64,000 bases of DNA from Mantis religiosa. Taxonomy: Eukaryota > Arthropoda > Insecta > Mantodea > Mantidae. The stretch is from NCBI GenBank assembly GCA_030765055.1, contig CM060950.1, positions 460,471,710-460,535,709 of the forward strand. The letters are read 5' to 3'. The notes below the pieces were generated by a model. The model worked only from the letters and a program-made list of their open reading frames with translations. It ran no database searches and was not told the origin of the DNA. Shown here piece after piece: positions 31,317 to 44,800 of the stretch; position 1 is the first letter of the stretch, and each line of letters opens with the position of its first letter. A program made the translations under genes and the position numbers.

Positions 31317-33906
31317 CCCGCCTTTGTAGCGTAGGTGCTAACGTGTCTGCCTCGCGTCCAAGAGGTCACACTTCGAATCTCGGTCAGGGTAAGTTATTTG
31401 CATAAGGTTTTCCATTATCCTAAGAGATCAATGTCTGATAATTCTAAGCTCTATGTACCCTGTACCCATTTGAACATCATTTTATTCATCGTCCAATATG
31501 ACTTAACGTTGGAGGTTTTCCCTTCTACTGAAAGATGAATGTCTGGTAACTCTAAGCTCTATGTACCCTGTACCCATTTGAACATCATTTCATTCATCGT
31601 CCGATATGACTTAACGTTGGAGGTTTTCCCTTATTCTGAAAGATGAATGTCTGGTAACTAAGCTCTATGTACCCTGTACTCATTTGAACATCATTTCATT
31701 CATCGTCCGATATGACTTAACGTTGGAGGTTTTCCCTTATTCTGAAAGATGAATGTCTGGTAACTAAGCTCTATGTACCCTGTACTCATTTGAACATCAT
31801 TTCATTCAACGTCCGATATGACTTAACGTTGGAGGTTTTCCCTTCTACTGAAAGATGAGTGTCTAGTAGCTCTAAGCTCTATGTACCCTGTACTCATTTG
31901 AACATCATTTCATTCAACGTCCGATATGACTTAACGTTGGAGGTTTTCCCTTCTACTGAAAGATGAATGTCTAGTAGCTCTAAGCTCTATGTACCCTGTA
32001 CTCATTTGAACATCATTTCATTCAACGTCCGATATGAGTTAATGTTGGAGGTTTTCCCTTCTACTGAAAGATGAATGTCTAGTAGCTCTAAGCTCTATGT
32101 ACCCTGTACTCATTTGAACATCATTTCATTCAACGTCCGATATGAGTTAATGTTGGAGGTTTTCCCTTCTACTGAAAGATGAATGTCTAGTAGCTCTAAG
32201 CTCTATGTACCCTGTATTCATTTGAACATCATTTCATTCAACGTCCGATATGAGTTAATGTTGGAGGTTTTCCCTTCTACTGAAAGATGAATGTCTAGTA
32301 ACTCTAAGCTCTATGTACCCTGTACTCACTTGAACATCATTTCATTCAACGTCCGATATGAGTTAATGTTGGAGGTTTATCCTTCTACTGAAAGATGAAT
32401 GTCTAGTAACTCTAAGCTCTATGTACCCTGTACTCATTTGAACATCATTTCATTCAACGTCCGATATGAGTTAATGTTGGAGGTTTTCCCTTCTACTGAA
32501 AGATGAATGTCTAGTAGCTCTAAGCTCTATGTACCCTGTACTCATTTGAACATCATTTCATTCAACGTCCGATATGAGTTAATGTTGGAGGTTTTCCCTT
32601 CTACTGAAAGATGAATGTCTAGTAGCTCTAAGCTCTATGTACCCTGTATTCATTTGAACATCATTTCATTCAACGTCCGATATGAGTTAATGTTGGAGGT
32701 TTTCCCTTCTACTGAAAGATGAATGTCTAGTAACTCTAAGCTCTATGTACCCTGTACTCATTTGAACATCATTTCATTCAACGTCCGATATGAGTTAATG
32801 TTGGAGGTTTATCCTTCTACTGAAAGATGAATGTCTAGTAACTCTAAGCTCTATGTACCCTGTACTCATTTGAACATCATTTCATTCAACGTCCGATATG
32901 AGTTAATGTTGGAGGTTTTCCCTTCTACTGAAAGATGAATGTCTAGTAGCTCTAAGCTCTATGTACCCTGTACTCATTTGAACATCATTTCATTCAACGT
33001 CCGATATGAGTTAATGTTGGAGGTTTATCCTTCTACTGAAAGATGAATGTCTAGTAACTCTAAGCTCTATGTACCCTGTACTCATTTGAACATCATTTCA
33101 TTCAACGTCCGATATGAGTTAATGTTGGAGGTTTTCCCTTCTACTGAAAGATGAATGTCTAGTAACTCTAAGCTCTATGTACCCTGTACTCATCTGAACA
33201 TCATTTCATCCGTCGTCCGATATGACTTAACGTTGGAGGTTACCCCTTATTCTGAAAGATAAATATCTGCTAACTTTTAAGCTCTATGTACCCTGTACTC
33301 ATTTGAACATCATTTCATTTATCGTCCGATATGATTTAACGTTGCAGGTTTTCCCTTATTCTGTAAGATGAATATTGTGTAATTATAAGCTCTATGTACT
33401 CTGTACTCATTTGAACATCATTTCATTCATCGTCCGATATGACTTAACGTTGGAGGTTTTCCCTTCTACTGAAAGATGAACGTCTAGTAACTCTAAGCTC
33501 TATGTACCCTGTACTCATTTGAACATCATTTCATTCAACGTCCGATATGAGTTAATGTTGGAGGTTTTCCCTTCTACTGAAAGATGAATGTCTAGTAACT
33601 CTAAGCTCTATGTACCCTGTACTCATTTGAACATCATTTCATTCAACGTCCGATATGAGTTAATGTTGGAGGTTTTCCCTTCTACTGAAAGATGAATGTC
33701 TAGTAACTCTAAGCTCTATGTACCCTGTACTCATTTGAACATCATTTCATCTATCCTCCGATATGATTTAAAGTTGCAGGTTTTCCCTTATTCTGTAAGA
33801 TGAATGTTGTGTAATTATAAGCTCTATGTACGCTGTACTCATTTGAACATCATTTCATTTATCGTCCGATATGACGTAATGGTGGAGGACGTTAAGTGAC
33901 AAAAAA
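31317..33906 (+). repeat. Giant SINE A number 1: body amplified as a 108-bp array (about 23 units)
   Basis: The SINE A head is at 31317-31400 (cctttgtagcgtaggtgcta, a B-box-like segment, then gcataagg). The body unit, from ttttcccttctactgaaaga through aactctaagctctatgtacc and tttgaacatcatttcattca to gttggagg, then repeats to about 33888. The normal SINE tail ggaggacgttaag closes it. Outer units keep the SINE-like tcgtccgatatgacttaacg; inner ones share aacgtccgatatgagttaat. Marked units (ggtttatcc at about 32377, 32809 and 33025; tgtattc at about 32216 and 32648) show a 432-bp, four-unit higher-order repeat. Confidence 0.95.
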
Positions 33907-35627
33907 TTGAACGTTTGTAGTCTTCGGTTCTATTTCTAAAGATCCATTGAAATCCAAAATTCCTCACCAGTGACGATATACAAAATTAGAAGCGCTACCT
34001 TGAAACTTATCCAGACTTTTTAAAATCGTTGTTTTTAATTGGGTATTCAGCTTTACTGCAATCCATGACAACAAAGTTTTCTCACAATTAACAGGTGATC
34101 TAAAATGTTTTGTATTTGGCTCACATAAATGCCCAAATAAGTAAAATATTCCTCAATTTTGTTCAAGCACTGCTGAAAGAGCGTTTATATGGGTGTCTTT
34201 CACAAAATTAATCATTAAGAAAAATACCGATTTTCACATTGTTTAAGCGTTAATGGCAATTTATAATTGTAAAACATAGTAGCCTAGAAATGTTGTGCAG
34301 TCAAATTTAATTTTGAGTGAACAACTATTGGTGCAAATACGCCGGAATCAACTCCCAAAACAGCAGGTAGCTGTTACGTATGAGCAAAGGGACGTGGCAT
34401 TCCTAAATTGCAATAAAGCTCCAACAGAATGCAAGTAGAGGCACGCTTGGCATGGCTTTCAAACCGCGGAGTAACGGGAGAGACCAGACCGTCTGTGCAG
34501 GTGGGCGATCTATGTGCACACCAGACATGTTAAGAACGTAAATCAATCTTGTTTGCCATGACGTCATTAGCTATGTCACATTCACCCAAGTTCCTCTACT
34601 CATAAACCGACACTTATAAGGAAACTTTTTGAAAACTTCGATTTTCTCAAAAATGTCTCTAATGATTTTAATATATGGCCCAGCGAACTACGTATCCCAA
34701 TAAAAGTTGTCTGAACTTATCCATATAAATAAATAAATACATTAGGATTAGTTAGTTATTTATTACGCAATTGAGGAGTGTTTTTTTTTTTTTTCAAAAC
34801 TAGATAGATGCACAATGTGTTCCTGAGAAAAATAGTTTTTTCTATTTATTGGCAATACTAATTGGTTAGCACAGCAAATATATTAGTCATTTAATTCTCC
34901 TTCCTGAAACCGTCTCATTTAATTTGAAAAGAATCAAATGCCGTAATTTAACTAGTACAAATTTGAGGTTTGAAAATGCAGATTTTTGTCAAAAAACGAT
35001 AGATGCTGATTAACTTTTCTGCATGAGCGAGAAATTAACGCTTGAAGTTTAGTTATTTTTGTCATTTATTGTTTTTGTTACTTTTTATTTATGTATTTAT
35101 TATTTTTTATATATTTTCAATGTTCATAATACATATGTATCATACAAACAACATGTTAATGTTTATAAGGATTACTTCATTAGGTATAAACTTAATCCTT
35201 GATTCACGTAAGCTTGCCCCGTATCTCTTAATGGTCACGTGACCTTATCACATCTCATTGGCTGCTGTTGTGGTGCAGACTGTTGTGCGGTAAAAATTAG
35301 TTCGTTATTGAACATGGTGATATGTCTTTATATGTTGGAAGAGAATTGTCAAATTTATATTTTCGTAACTGTTTGAAATGAATATATTACGCAACAGAGT
35401 TGATTTATCTGAAATGCATGTTAATTCTTAAACGAAGTAAAGAGGAGGTTCCTTTGCTCTCAAGCACATGACACGATAGCACGTGATTTAGCGGTAGTGA
35501 TGACATATTTGTTTATATAGCTTTTATCACTGACCTTGTTTTGAACTGGATTAGTTATATATCGCCATTCGATTGTGTCGAGTGCGAGAGCTAAATTATT
35601 TTATTGATCGTTTATTGCGTGTGTATA
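33907..35627. other. Long AT-rich stretch without a recognised gene
   Basis: No coding, RNA or repeat signal I can support in 1.7 kb. There is a short hydrophobic open frame at 35042-35242, with no evidence that it is real. Confidence 0.45.
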
Positions 35628-35975
35628 ATGGCAGAGTCTACCGCCAATTTTTCGCTGAAGCATCGCAAGGGAAAACCTTTACAAAGCGGCGAAAAAAAGA
35701 ATTGTGGTGCATGTGTTTAATGCACTCACAGAGAAGAATCCGTCTTTGTCAGTGAGAGAAGTCGAACAGCTGTGCTCTGAACTTACAGGTGTGTTAGGTA
35801 CGTAAGAACATCGCAACATGAAATTGAGACAACAGGAAAACTTACCACTCCAGGGGCGATATTGCTGTGTGGCGAAGACGTTATTTAAGGACAATCAGAC
35901 TGTACCGAGATACAAGTCGCAAAATATACTACCTTGACGAGACTTGGGTGAATGAAGGACACACGATAAGTATGG
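35628..35975 (+). pseudogene. DDE transposase relic with YLDETW motif
   Basis: ATG 35628 begins MAESTANFSLKHRKGKPLQS. After a frameshift, IVVHVFNALTEKNPSLSVRE forms a helix-turn-helix-like start. After a large gap, YLRTIRLYRDTSRK leads to IYYLDETWVNEGHT, the first catalytic Asp region typical of this insect DDE family. The remaining catalytic residues are missing. It is related to the relic at 21310-21765, which keeps the complementary N-terminal and linker part. Confidence 0.6.
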
Positions 35976-36479
35976 CGTGACACGACTTTTAAGACTGAAA
36001 GACTAACATTTTTGCAAGGCATGTATGCTGGTTTGAAAAAATCCCAGTGTAAAAGGCCGAAGGCCTTTCATTATAAACTTGTTTCAGTTTCATTGCTCAT
36101 TCACTTAGTTTCAACTTGCTCAGTTTCATTATAAACTTCATTATTTTTGCATGCCTTCATATTCTTATTTGTATGATTTTATCTATCTTCCTGGCAATTA
36201 TTATGGCGTTCACTGCAGTTTTAAGTGTGACGGGAAGGCACAGCCTATAGCCTATGGCGCGAAAGCATTAGCCAATTAGGATGAGGGGGAAGCTAGTTGC
36301 ACGCGGAGTGATACATGTCAGCGGGGCAAGGTTATATGAAACAGATACATTCACAATAACAATATAATATTTTGTTTTATTTATATAACATATTGAATAC
36401 AAAGAAATTTCACATAATATTAATAAGTAAGCTTTAACCTTTATTGGTACCTTCTAGTAAATCTTCTTAAAATTCTTTT

Positions 36480-36830
36480 GCAGTTTCTGGAATTTCAAAA
36501 AGATTTAGCTAGATTTTGAACATCCTTTTTCTTTTCTTTGCTCATTCTATCAGGAGGCATATAACTATGCCCACGTTTTGGGTAGATATGTGAAATGCGG
36601 GATTTGTTTTTTAACTCTTCTCCAAGAAGGCAATAAGCATGAACATCATCACACTATTCTTGTTCTGACCAGAGCAAGAGTCTGACAATAAACGAATGGT
36701 ATAAGGACTGTAGTTCTTCCAGTTCCAACGAGAAAAGGTGCAAAGCTGAGGCAACCTATTTGCAGCCTTTAGCAGATTCAGTTTCCAACCATGTATACAA
36801 GGAACTGTCATTCTTTGTTATGGGTTTTAG
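36480..36830 (-). pseudogene. Transposon protein relic with SDSCSGQNKN motif
   Basis: On the minus strand, YTIRLLSDSCSGQNKNSVMM is followed, after a frame change, by RISHIYPKRGHSYMPPDRMS. This pair of motifs is common in an abundant insect transposon-derived protein family. I recognise the pattern but not a secure superfamily name. There are frame breaks and no start. The sequence 36041-36479 has nothing recognisable. Confidence 0.45.
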
Positions 36831-37031
36831 ATGGAATCATTATGCACAGATTCTATGCCTTGCTGCATATCTAAGTAAATAGTGATTGCCTCGACGTTTT
36901 TCTCTTTCAGTATCCGATAAAACCTTTTTGAACGCAATTTGTGTAGTCTGTACATGGTTCTTAGTTCCTTTTTCTTTTCCATGTCTGTCTCTCTTAATAT
37001 TCATCAGTCCCATTTTGCATTTGGAGCATTT

Positions 37032-37925
37032 ACTTATTTATTTATTTATTTATTTAGCATTTAATTTCTGTACAGAAATATTTGCTTTTTCAAGATACAG
37101 TACAAACAATACAAACTAGAAATTCAGCAAATACAGAATTAATTCTGCATGCAATAATCATATTAAATTGTATCAATGTCAACAGATACAGAAAACTTAC
37201 ATGAATTGTCAACCATTAGTATCATAAAATTATTCTCATGTAATCATTTACTCTACTTAATCTGGTGTCTAAAATATTCAAAGAACTCTTGAGTACTATA
37301 GAAGCACTGATTTATTAAAAATGATTACACATCTCTTCTGAATCTTTTCTTATCATTGTTTTTGATTTTCTTTAAGATTAAGTTGTACATGTGAACCCCT
37401 TTATGAAGTACTGAGTTAAGTTTTTTATTTGATCTTGATCCCAGTATATGTAATTTAGTATTATTCCTAGTATAATGTTCATGAATAGTGTTATTTGTTT
37501 GAAAATATTGTATGTTGTTGTTTATAAAGCATACGGTTTCTAAGATATACAGACATGGCAGAGTTAGTATATTATTTTCCTTAAAATATTTCATACAATG
37601 AGTCCCTTTACTTAGATTAAACATTCTTCTTATTATTTTCTTTTGTGTTACAAATAAATCTTTTATTTCGGTAGCTGATCCCCAGATAAAGATACCATAT
37701 GCAAGATAAGACTGCACATATGAATAGTAAATAAGCTTTAATGTTTGTGTATTACAAATTTTCCTTAGCACTGATATTATGTAGTGGGCTTTATTAATTT
37801 TTGCAGTAATATACTGAATATGCGGCTTCCAGCTTAAAAATTTGTCAATAATTACCCCCAAAAATTTTGTTTCATTGGTATATTGTATTACCTCATTCAA
37901 TATTAATTTTCTACTTTGTGAGGTA
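37032..37925 (-). pseudogene. LINE ORF2 C-terminal third (Jockey-like), long open frame and (AAAT)n tail
   Basis: Open on the minus strand from 37900 to 37325 (191 codons). It reads ETKFLGVIIDKFLSWKPHIQ, YITAKINKAHYIISVLRKI, SYLAYGIFIWGSATEIKDL, QKKIIRRMFNLSKGTHC and ILTLPCLYILETVCFI. This is the standard post-YADD region of Jockey-type LINEs. The 3'UTR ends in a (taaa)n tail at about 37033-37056. It is the least decayed LINE coding piece here, but it lacks the reverse-transcriptase core. Confidence 0.85.
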
Positions 37926-37934
37926 TGACCATAT

Positions 37935-38172
37935 GACCTTTAACTGCAGTGGTCATATCGGTGGCCGTTCTCTTTGGAGAGATATCGAAGGTGTTAACTC
38001 GTATTCGTTGTGTTTTAATCATTACATCACGCACACATTCGCACTCTCATTCATACTTCCAGACTCTGGTGAAGATGAGGAATTATCTTGGTCGGAGAAA
38101 AATACCCACCCCCACAGCCGGGAATCGAACCCGGTACCCCTAGCACGTCAGGCAGGTGCACTGCCAGCCTAC
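37935..38172 (-). mobile_element. SINE D, head-truncated
   Basis: The sequence gccgggaatcgaacccggta is the B box on the minus strand, with gcacgtcaggcaggtgcac beside it. The body (tatcttggtcggagaaaaat, cggtggccgttctcttt) matches copies at 46351-46617 and 50655-50938. The 5' tRNA A-box part is missing. It sits against the 5'-truncated LINE end. Confidence 0.8.
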
Positions 38173-39468
38173 ATTTTCACTTGATTGGAACCCGCGCACT
38201 GTAAGAGACAACTGCCGAACGATACCTACTGGAATGGTGACGTAACACCGCTTATCTGTTGTTCGTCTGCATTATTATTCAGACAGTTTATATAAGCAAA
38301 TATTTAATAAAAACTATTTCTATAATTGTTCATCTCAATTAACATTAAATAGATAACAGAAAGAGGCACTTAAGAACCATTTACCAAATAATGGCTCCAC
38401 ATAGGTAACATTTTTGTGGTTGTATTCGACATGTTTATGAAAGACGAGCCCAGCGCTGCTTATGTTTGAACGCCCAACCGACAGAGCTCAGGTGTTCTTT
38501 GTCTCGTAACAATGAGATTCTGTTACAAATTGGAGATGAGCTCTACGGCCACACCCACACGCGTTTGTTCTAGTGCCTAGGCAACACAATGTGCCTTCCT
38601 TTAGCCTTCGCTCCTAGGACACAAAACTGTGTCATAAAAATAAGGTTAGAGAAACACAGAGAAATTTAAATATACTTATGTTTTTTCTCTGTAAGAATCA
38701 TGCATTTGAAATAATCTTGTGTTCTACTTACATAGCTTTCTCCACTTACTTTTGTACAAGCTATTCTTACTTTTATCTACTTCGTGTTACTCCAGATAAA
38801 TATTTGTAAAAATAATGTTATTACATATATTCCTGTAGATACAATGGTGTTTCAAGTGCTGGTCGCTAAGTAAACTTTTATGAGCACTCTCCCTCCCGGC
38901 TTCAAAACCTCTACCAAGCCACCTCCGCCTTGCCCTTCTAAAGATGTGTGCATGTTCTGCAACTAACTTGATCTCAAAATAAATGACAGATCGATTCAGA
39001 TCAAACTAATAAAATCCATTGGTATCTATGGTGCGTATTAGTAAAATAGGTCGCCAAAAATGAATAAGCTTCTCCGGTTGTCCATAAATAGGAATGTGCT
39101 GTATTCAAAAGAATACTATGGACAAGAGGCCATTAGGCTACATTATTATACCACGTGCTGATAATCCCACTTCCGGTGAGGAATCAAACAATCTGTGCTG
39201 CATTCAGGTTACTTTAACTCATAGTTTATTAGTGGCTATTCAAACTTTTCTTAGAAAAACTTTTTTTTCTATCTACACCTTCTGTTATAGATACAAAGGA
39301 AACAGTGATAGTCTCATCGCTACATACTGTGCTTAATTTGCATATTCTTTCGATGCAATCATAAGCAACTGAATGTCGACATAATTTCAAAAGAATGACA
39401 AAGTAATTCCAACTATTCATAACGATATCTCCGAAATTGCTTATGCCATGAAGAAAACGCATTAGAAT
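38173..39468. other. No recognised gene (1.3 kb)
   Basis: Scattered short frames only. I see nothing to annotate. Confidence 0.4.
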
Positions 39469-39497
39469 TACGAAGACTGTTCAATAAAGAATGATCA

Positions 39498-39544
<47 letters not shown>

Positions 39545-40417
39545 CGTACCTTTACTCATCCTCATAATTTTGATGGTCCTTCTCAAAATAGTCTCCCCTG
39601 AATGCGATGCACTTGTCCCAGCGTTTCTGCCAGTCTTCAAAGACATGCTGGAAACCATTTTTTGAGAGATCCTTCAAAATCGCATCCGCAGCTTCATCAC
39701 TGCTTCTGATGATGGATAATGACTCCCACGAAGGCGTTTCTTCACGTTAGGGAATAGAAAAAGGTCACATGAGGCTAAATCCGGACTATAGGGAGGGTGA
39801 GGGATGCACGTTGATTTATGCAAGATATTTAGCAACAACAATGGCAATATGCGGCCGCGCATTATCGTGGTGCAGCCTCCAGCCTGCTTCACAGAAATGT
39901 GGTCTTTTGCGCCTGATACGGACTTGCAATATTTTCAGTACATCCCTGTAGTATTGTCCAGTTACTGATGTGTGTGCAGGTACAACATGCTAATAAACCC
40001 TTCCATGAATATCAAAGAATGAGATGACCATAACTTTCCCAGCAGAAGCAACCACTTTTGCTTTTTTTTTGGCGGGGGGGTGATGAAAGAGATTTCCACA
40101 CTGAGCTTTGCTGTTTGTTCTCAGGATCAAAATGATGTAGCCAAGTTTCATCAGCAGTGATTAAGTTTGAAAGAAACTCCGGATCTTCCTCTAACATCAA
40201 CTTTAAATGCATTTTACCTCCATTGTAGCGGTAGGTGATACTGTACATGTCTGAACTTGCTTGGTTCTCACAGGCGGGAAGCAGGAGTACCAACAATGAA
40301 ACTACTACGGCGTGTTTGTTTCACATTAAGCTAACAAAATATAATAAGACTGAATTTTAGTGCGAAAAATTATGACCGTAAAAAATTATGATAATTCTTT
40401 ATTGAACAACCCTCGTA
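39469..40417 (-). mobile_element. Mariner M2 element b, both ends present, internally deleted
   Basis: Ends tacgaagactgttcaataaa (39469) and, reversed, tacgagggttgttcaataaa (to 40417) form imperfect TIRs bounded by TA. A T40 run (39501-39540) sits just inside the 3' end. On the minus strand the transposase keeps LITADETWLHHFDPENKQQS (first catalytic Asp) and HIPHPPYSPDLASCDLFLFP-like residues (third), but lacks the N-terminal DNA-binding domain. Frameshifts are present. It is a non-autonomous derivative. Confidence 0.88.
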
Positions 40418-40746
40418 GACTTTTTAAAAGAGATTTACATTTCTGGGTAGAACGTTTTCATTCATTGCATTAACGTTTGCTAGTTATCCAAAATTATAAA
40501 AGGTCCTTCTGAAGGAAGTGGACTTCTCTCGTTACTTCCAGAAAAGCCAAAACAAACATTTTATTTTCCACGTAAAAATCTATAGTCTATGGTAATTAAA
40601 TAAAATTTTATTAGAGGCATTCTTGACCGAATATTTAAAAAAAAAAAAAAACTAAGGGAAGATAACTCCAAGGAAAAGCGTAATTTGGGTTTGGCACCTT
40701 TTTAGATTAATCTTCGTAACTTATCTTTGGAACCTATTGAAGTTGA
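40418..40746. other. AT-rich spacer
   Basis: No gene or repeat recognised. Confidence 0.35.
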
Positions 40747-41575
40747 TAAGACTTGCGTTCAACTTATAATACATATAGTTTTTCAGAACCAGATAGCAAC
40801 TTCTGGTTTCTTTTAAAATATACGTGGAGTCTTTGTGAATCAGTGACAGCGACGAGAGTATGGACTGCTTTCCATATTTAAAATGGCGAGCACATCGTGT
40901 AATTACTCATTTTCTCCATTTTCGTGTTGTGACGTCTATTGAATTCATCGCCAGTTGAGTGAGGTATGTGGTGATAGTACCATGGATGTGTCTAATGTGC
41001 CTTCCTGGGTGTGACAGTTCAATGAAGGCAGAATATCGTGTGACAACAAACCAAGACAGTCACGGCCTTGCACCAGCCAGTCTGACGATATGATCCAGTG
41101 AGTGGAAAACATTGTTTTAGAGGATCTCCAATTGAGCATTTTCAGATCTTCATGCAGGATTGTGTGCACAGATCCCACGGAAATGCCAATTTTGGAGGCG
41201 ATGTCTGCAACTGTTTTGGTTTGTTGTCACACGATGTTCTGCCTTCATTGAACTGTCGCAACCAGCAACACTCATTAGACACATCCATGGTACCCTCACC
41301 GCATTCCTCACTCAACCGGCGAAGAATTTCAATAGGCGTCACAACACGAAAATGGAGAAAACGAATGACTACAGCCTGTTCTTGCAATGAACACGTCGCC
41401 ATTTTAAGTATCAAAAACAGTCCTAACTCTCGTCGCTGCCACTATAGTTCTATAAACTGGACAGTGCTGCCATCTCTGTCACGTATTCACAAAGAGTTCA
41501 CATGTATTTTAACGAAAAACCAGAAGTTCCTATCTGGTCGCAGTCCAGAAAAAAAGGAGGTGTGCGCACCTCGTA
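40747..41575. mobile_element. Fold-back element made of two inverted M3 mariner 5' halves
   Basis: The plus-strand arm 40747-41217 runs from the terminal repeat (gcgttcaacttataatac) through HRQLSEVCGD-like coding. At 41217/41218 it joins the minus-strand arm 41218-41575, which reads back out through TPIEILRRLSEECGEGTMDV and the start MATCSLQEQAVVIRFLHFR to a terminal repeat (gtgcgcacctcgta). Both ends are therefore the same mariner 5' terminus. Neither arm carries catalytic residues. Confidence 0.85.
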
Positions 41576-41806
41576 TTTATACCAAATTTCATTGTTGAAT
41601 TATACTGTCCACAGGCACATGGAGACATGCAGGCGCACTCAGCCTGATCACATGAAAAATAATAAAAATGGCAGAACAGTAACCTCTAACTTTATAAGCA
41701 TGCAACACATTTTCATGACAAATGAAATGTACAACTTAAATTTTCTGTTAGCAGCCTGCGAATTCCATTCATTCTGAAAGTCGTTGATATAAACCGTAAG
41801 AGAGTG

Positions 41807-44800
41807 GCCCGCCTCTGTAGCATAGTGGTAGCAAGTCTACCTCACATTCAAGAGGTCCCTAGTTGAAACAGATGAATTATCTGCGTAAGGAGTTTTCCGG
41901 GGTTTTCCATTATACTAAAGCAGTTTTTTTTCTTTTTTGTAATTTTACATCCTCCAACGTTAAGTCATATTGGACGATGAATGGAATGGGTGAAATGATG
42001 CTCAAATGAGTCCGAGGTCCATAGAGCTTAGAGTTACCCCACATCGGTCTTTCTGGATAAGGGAAAACCCCGGAAAAATCTTATCCAGGTAAGTCGCCCT
42101 GACCGAGATTCGAACTCGGGACCTCTTGAACGTGAGGCAGACACTCTACCACCACGCTACCGAGGCGGGCTCTATGTAGCCTAGACTCATCTAAGCATCA
42201 TTTCATATATAGTCCCATATGACAACGTTGGAGGTTTTCTCTTTTCCTGAAAGATAAATGTCTGCTAACTCTAAGCTCTATGTACCCCAGACTAATTTGA
42301 ACATCATTTCATTCATCGTGAGATATGACTTAAGTTGAACGTTTTCTCTTATACTGAGACATAAATGTCTTGTAGCTCCAAGCTCTGTGTATCATGGACT
42401 CATTTGACAATCATTTCATTCATCGTCCGATATGACCTAACGTCTAAGGTTTTCCCTTATCCTGAAAGATGGAAGTCTGGTAACTCTAAGCTGTACCCCA
42501 GACTCATTTGAACATCATTTCATTCAGCGTGCGATATGACCTAACGTCTAAGGTTTTCCCTTATCCTGAAAGATGGAAGTCTGGTAACTCTAAGCTGTAT
42601 GTACCCCAGACTCATTTGAACATCATTTCATTCAGCGTGCGATATGACCTAACGTCTAAGGTTTTCCCTTATCCTGAAAGATGGAAGTCTGGTAACTCTA
42701 AGCTGTATGTACCCCAGACTCATTTGAACATCATTTCATTCAGCGTGCGATATGACCTAACGTCTAAGGTTTTCCCTTATCCTGAAAGATGGAAGTCTGG
42801 TAACTCTAAGCTGTATGTACCCCAGACTCATTTGAACATCATTTCATTCAGCGTGCGATATGACCTAACGTCTAAGGTTTTCCCTTATCCTGAAAGATGG
42901 AAGTCTGGTAACTCTAAGCTGTATGTACCCCAGACTCATTTGAACATCATTTCATTCAGCGTGCGATATGACCTAACGTCTAAGGTTTTCCCTTATCCTG
43001 AAAGATGGAAGTCTGGTAACTCTAAGCTGTATGTACCCCAGACTCATTTGAACATCATTTCATTCAGCGTGCGATATGACCTAACGTCTAAGGTTTTCCC
43101 TTATCCTGAAAGATGGAAGTCTGGTAACTCTAAGCTGTATGTACCCCAGACTCATTTGAACATCATTTCATTCAGCGTGCGATATGACCTAACGTCTAAG
43201 GTTTTCCCTTATCCTGAAAGATGGAAGTCTGGTAACTCTAAGCTGTATGTACCCCAGACTCATTTGAACATCATTTCATTCAGCGTGCGATATGACCTAA
43301 CGTCTAAGGTTTTCCCTTATCCTGAAAGATGGAAGTCTGGTAACTCTAAGCTGTATGTACCCCAGACTCATTTGAACATCATTTCATTCAGCGTGCGATA
43401 TGACCTAACGTCTAAGGTTTTCCCTTATCCTGAAAGATGGAAGTCTGGTAACTCTAAGCTGTATGTACCCCAGACTCATTTGAACATCATTTCATTCAGC
43501 GTGCGATATGACCTAACGTCTAAGGTTTTCCCTTATCCTGAAAGATGGAAGTCTGGTAACTCTAAGCTGTATGTACCCCAGACTCATTTGAACATCATTT
43601 CATTCAGCGTGCGATATGACCTAACGTCTAAGGTTTTCCCTTATCCTGAAAGATGGAAGTCTGGTAACTCTAAGCTGTATGTACCCCAGACTCATTTGAA
43701 CATCATTTCATTCAGCGTGCGATATGACCTAACGTCTAAGGTTTTCCCTTATCCTGAAAGATGGAAGTCTGGTAACTCTAAGCTGTATGTACCCCAGACT
43801 CATTTGAACATCATTTCATTCAGCGTGCGATATGACCTAACGTCTAAGGTTTTCCCTTATCCTGAAAGATGGAAGTCTGGTAACTCTAAGCTGTATGTAC
43901 CCCAGACTCATTTGAACATCATTTCATTCAGCGTGCGATATGACCTAACGTCTAAGGTTTTCCCTTATCCTGAAAGATGGAAGTCTGGTAATTCTAAGCT
44001 GTATGTACCCTAGACTCATTTGAACATCATTTCATTAATCGTCCGATATGACTTAATGCCTAAGGTTTTCCTTATCCTGAAAGATGAATGTCTGGTAACT
44101 CTAAGCTCTATGTATCCTGGACTAATTTGAACATCATTTCATTCATCGTGAGATATGACTTAAGTTGAACGTTTTCTCTTATACTGAGACATAAATGTCT
44201 TGTAGCTCCAAGCTCTGTGTATCGTGGACTCATTTGAACATCATTGCATTCATCGTCTGATATGACTTAACGTGTAAGGTTTTCCCTTATCCTGAAAGAT
44301 GAAAGTCTGGTAACTCTAAGCTCTGTGTACCCTGGACTCATTTGAACATCATTTCATTCATCGTCAGATATGACAACATTGGAGTTTTTCCCTTATCCTG
44401 AAAGATGAATGTCTGATCACTCTAAGCTCTATGTATCCTGGACTCGTTTGAACATCATTTCATTCAACGTCAGATATGTAAACATTGGAGTTTTTCCCTT
44501 ATCCTGAAAGATGAATGTCTGATCACCCTAAGCTCTGTGTAGTCTGGACTCATTTGAATATCATTTCATTTGTCGTCAGATATGACAACATTGGAGTGTT
44601 TCCCTTATCCTTAAAGATTAATGTCTGATCACCCTAAGCTCTGTGTAGTCTGGACTCATTTGAATATCATTTCATTCATCGTCAGATATGACAACATTGG
44701 AGTTTTTCCCTTATCCTTAAAGATTAATGTCTGATCACCCTAAGCTCTGTGTAGTCTGGACTCATTTGAATATTATTTCTTTCAAACACCGACATGACTT

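Noticed and set aside
36886..37119. Hydrophobic short ORFs (also 35042-35242 and 62563-62796)
   Set aside because: AT-rich DNA gives chance Phe/Leu/Ile-rich frames. No homology, splice or start evidence.
42508..44013. A 501-codon open reading frame of 36-residue repeats
   Set aside because: It is the translation of a 108-bp SINE-body array; the unit length divisible by three keeps it open. No start context, domain or codon bias supports a gene.
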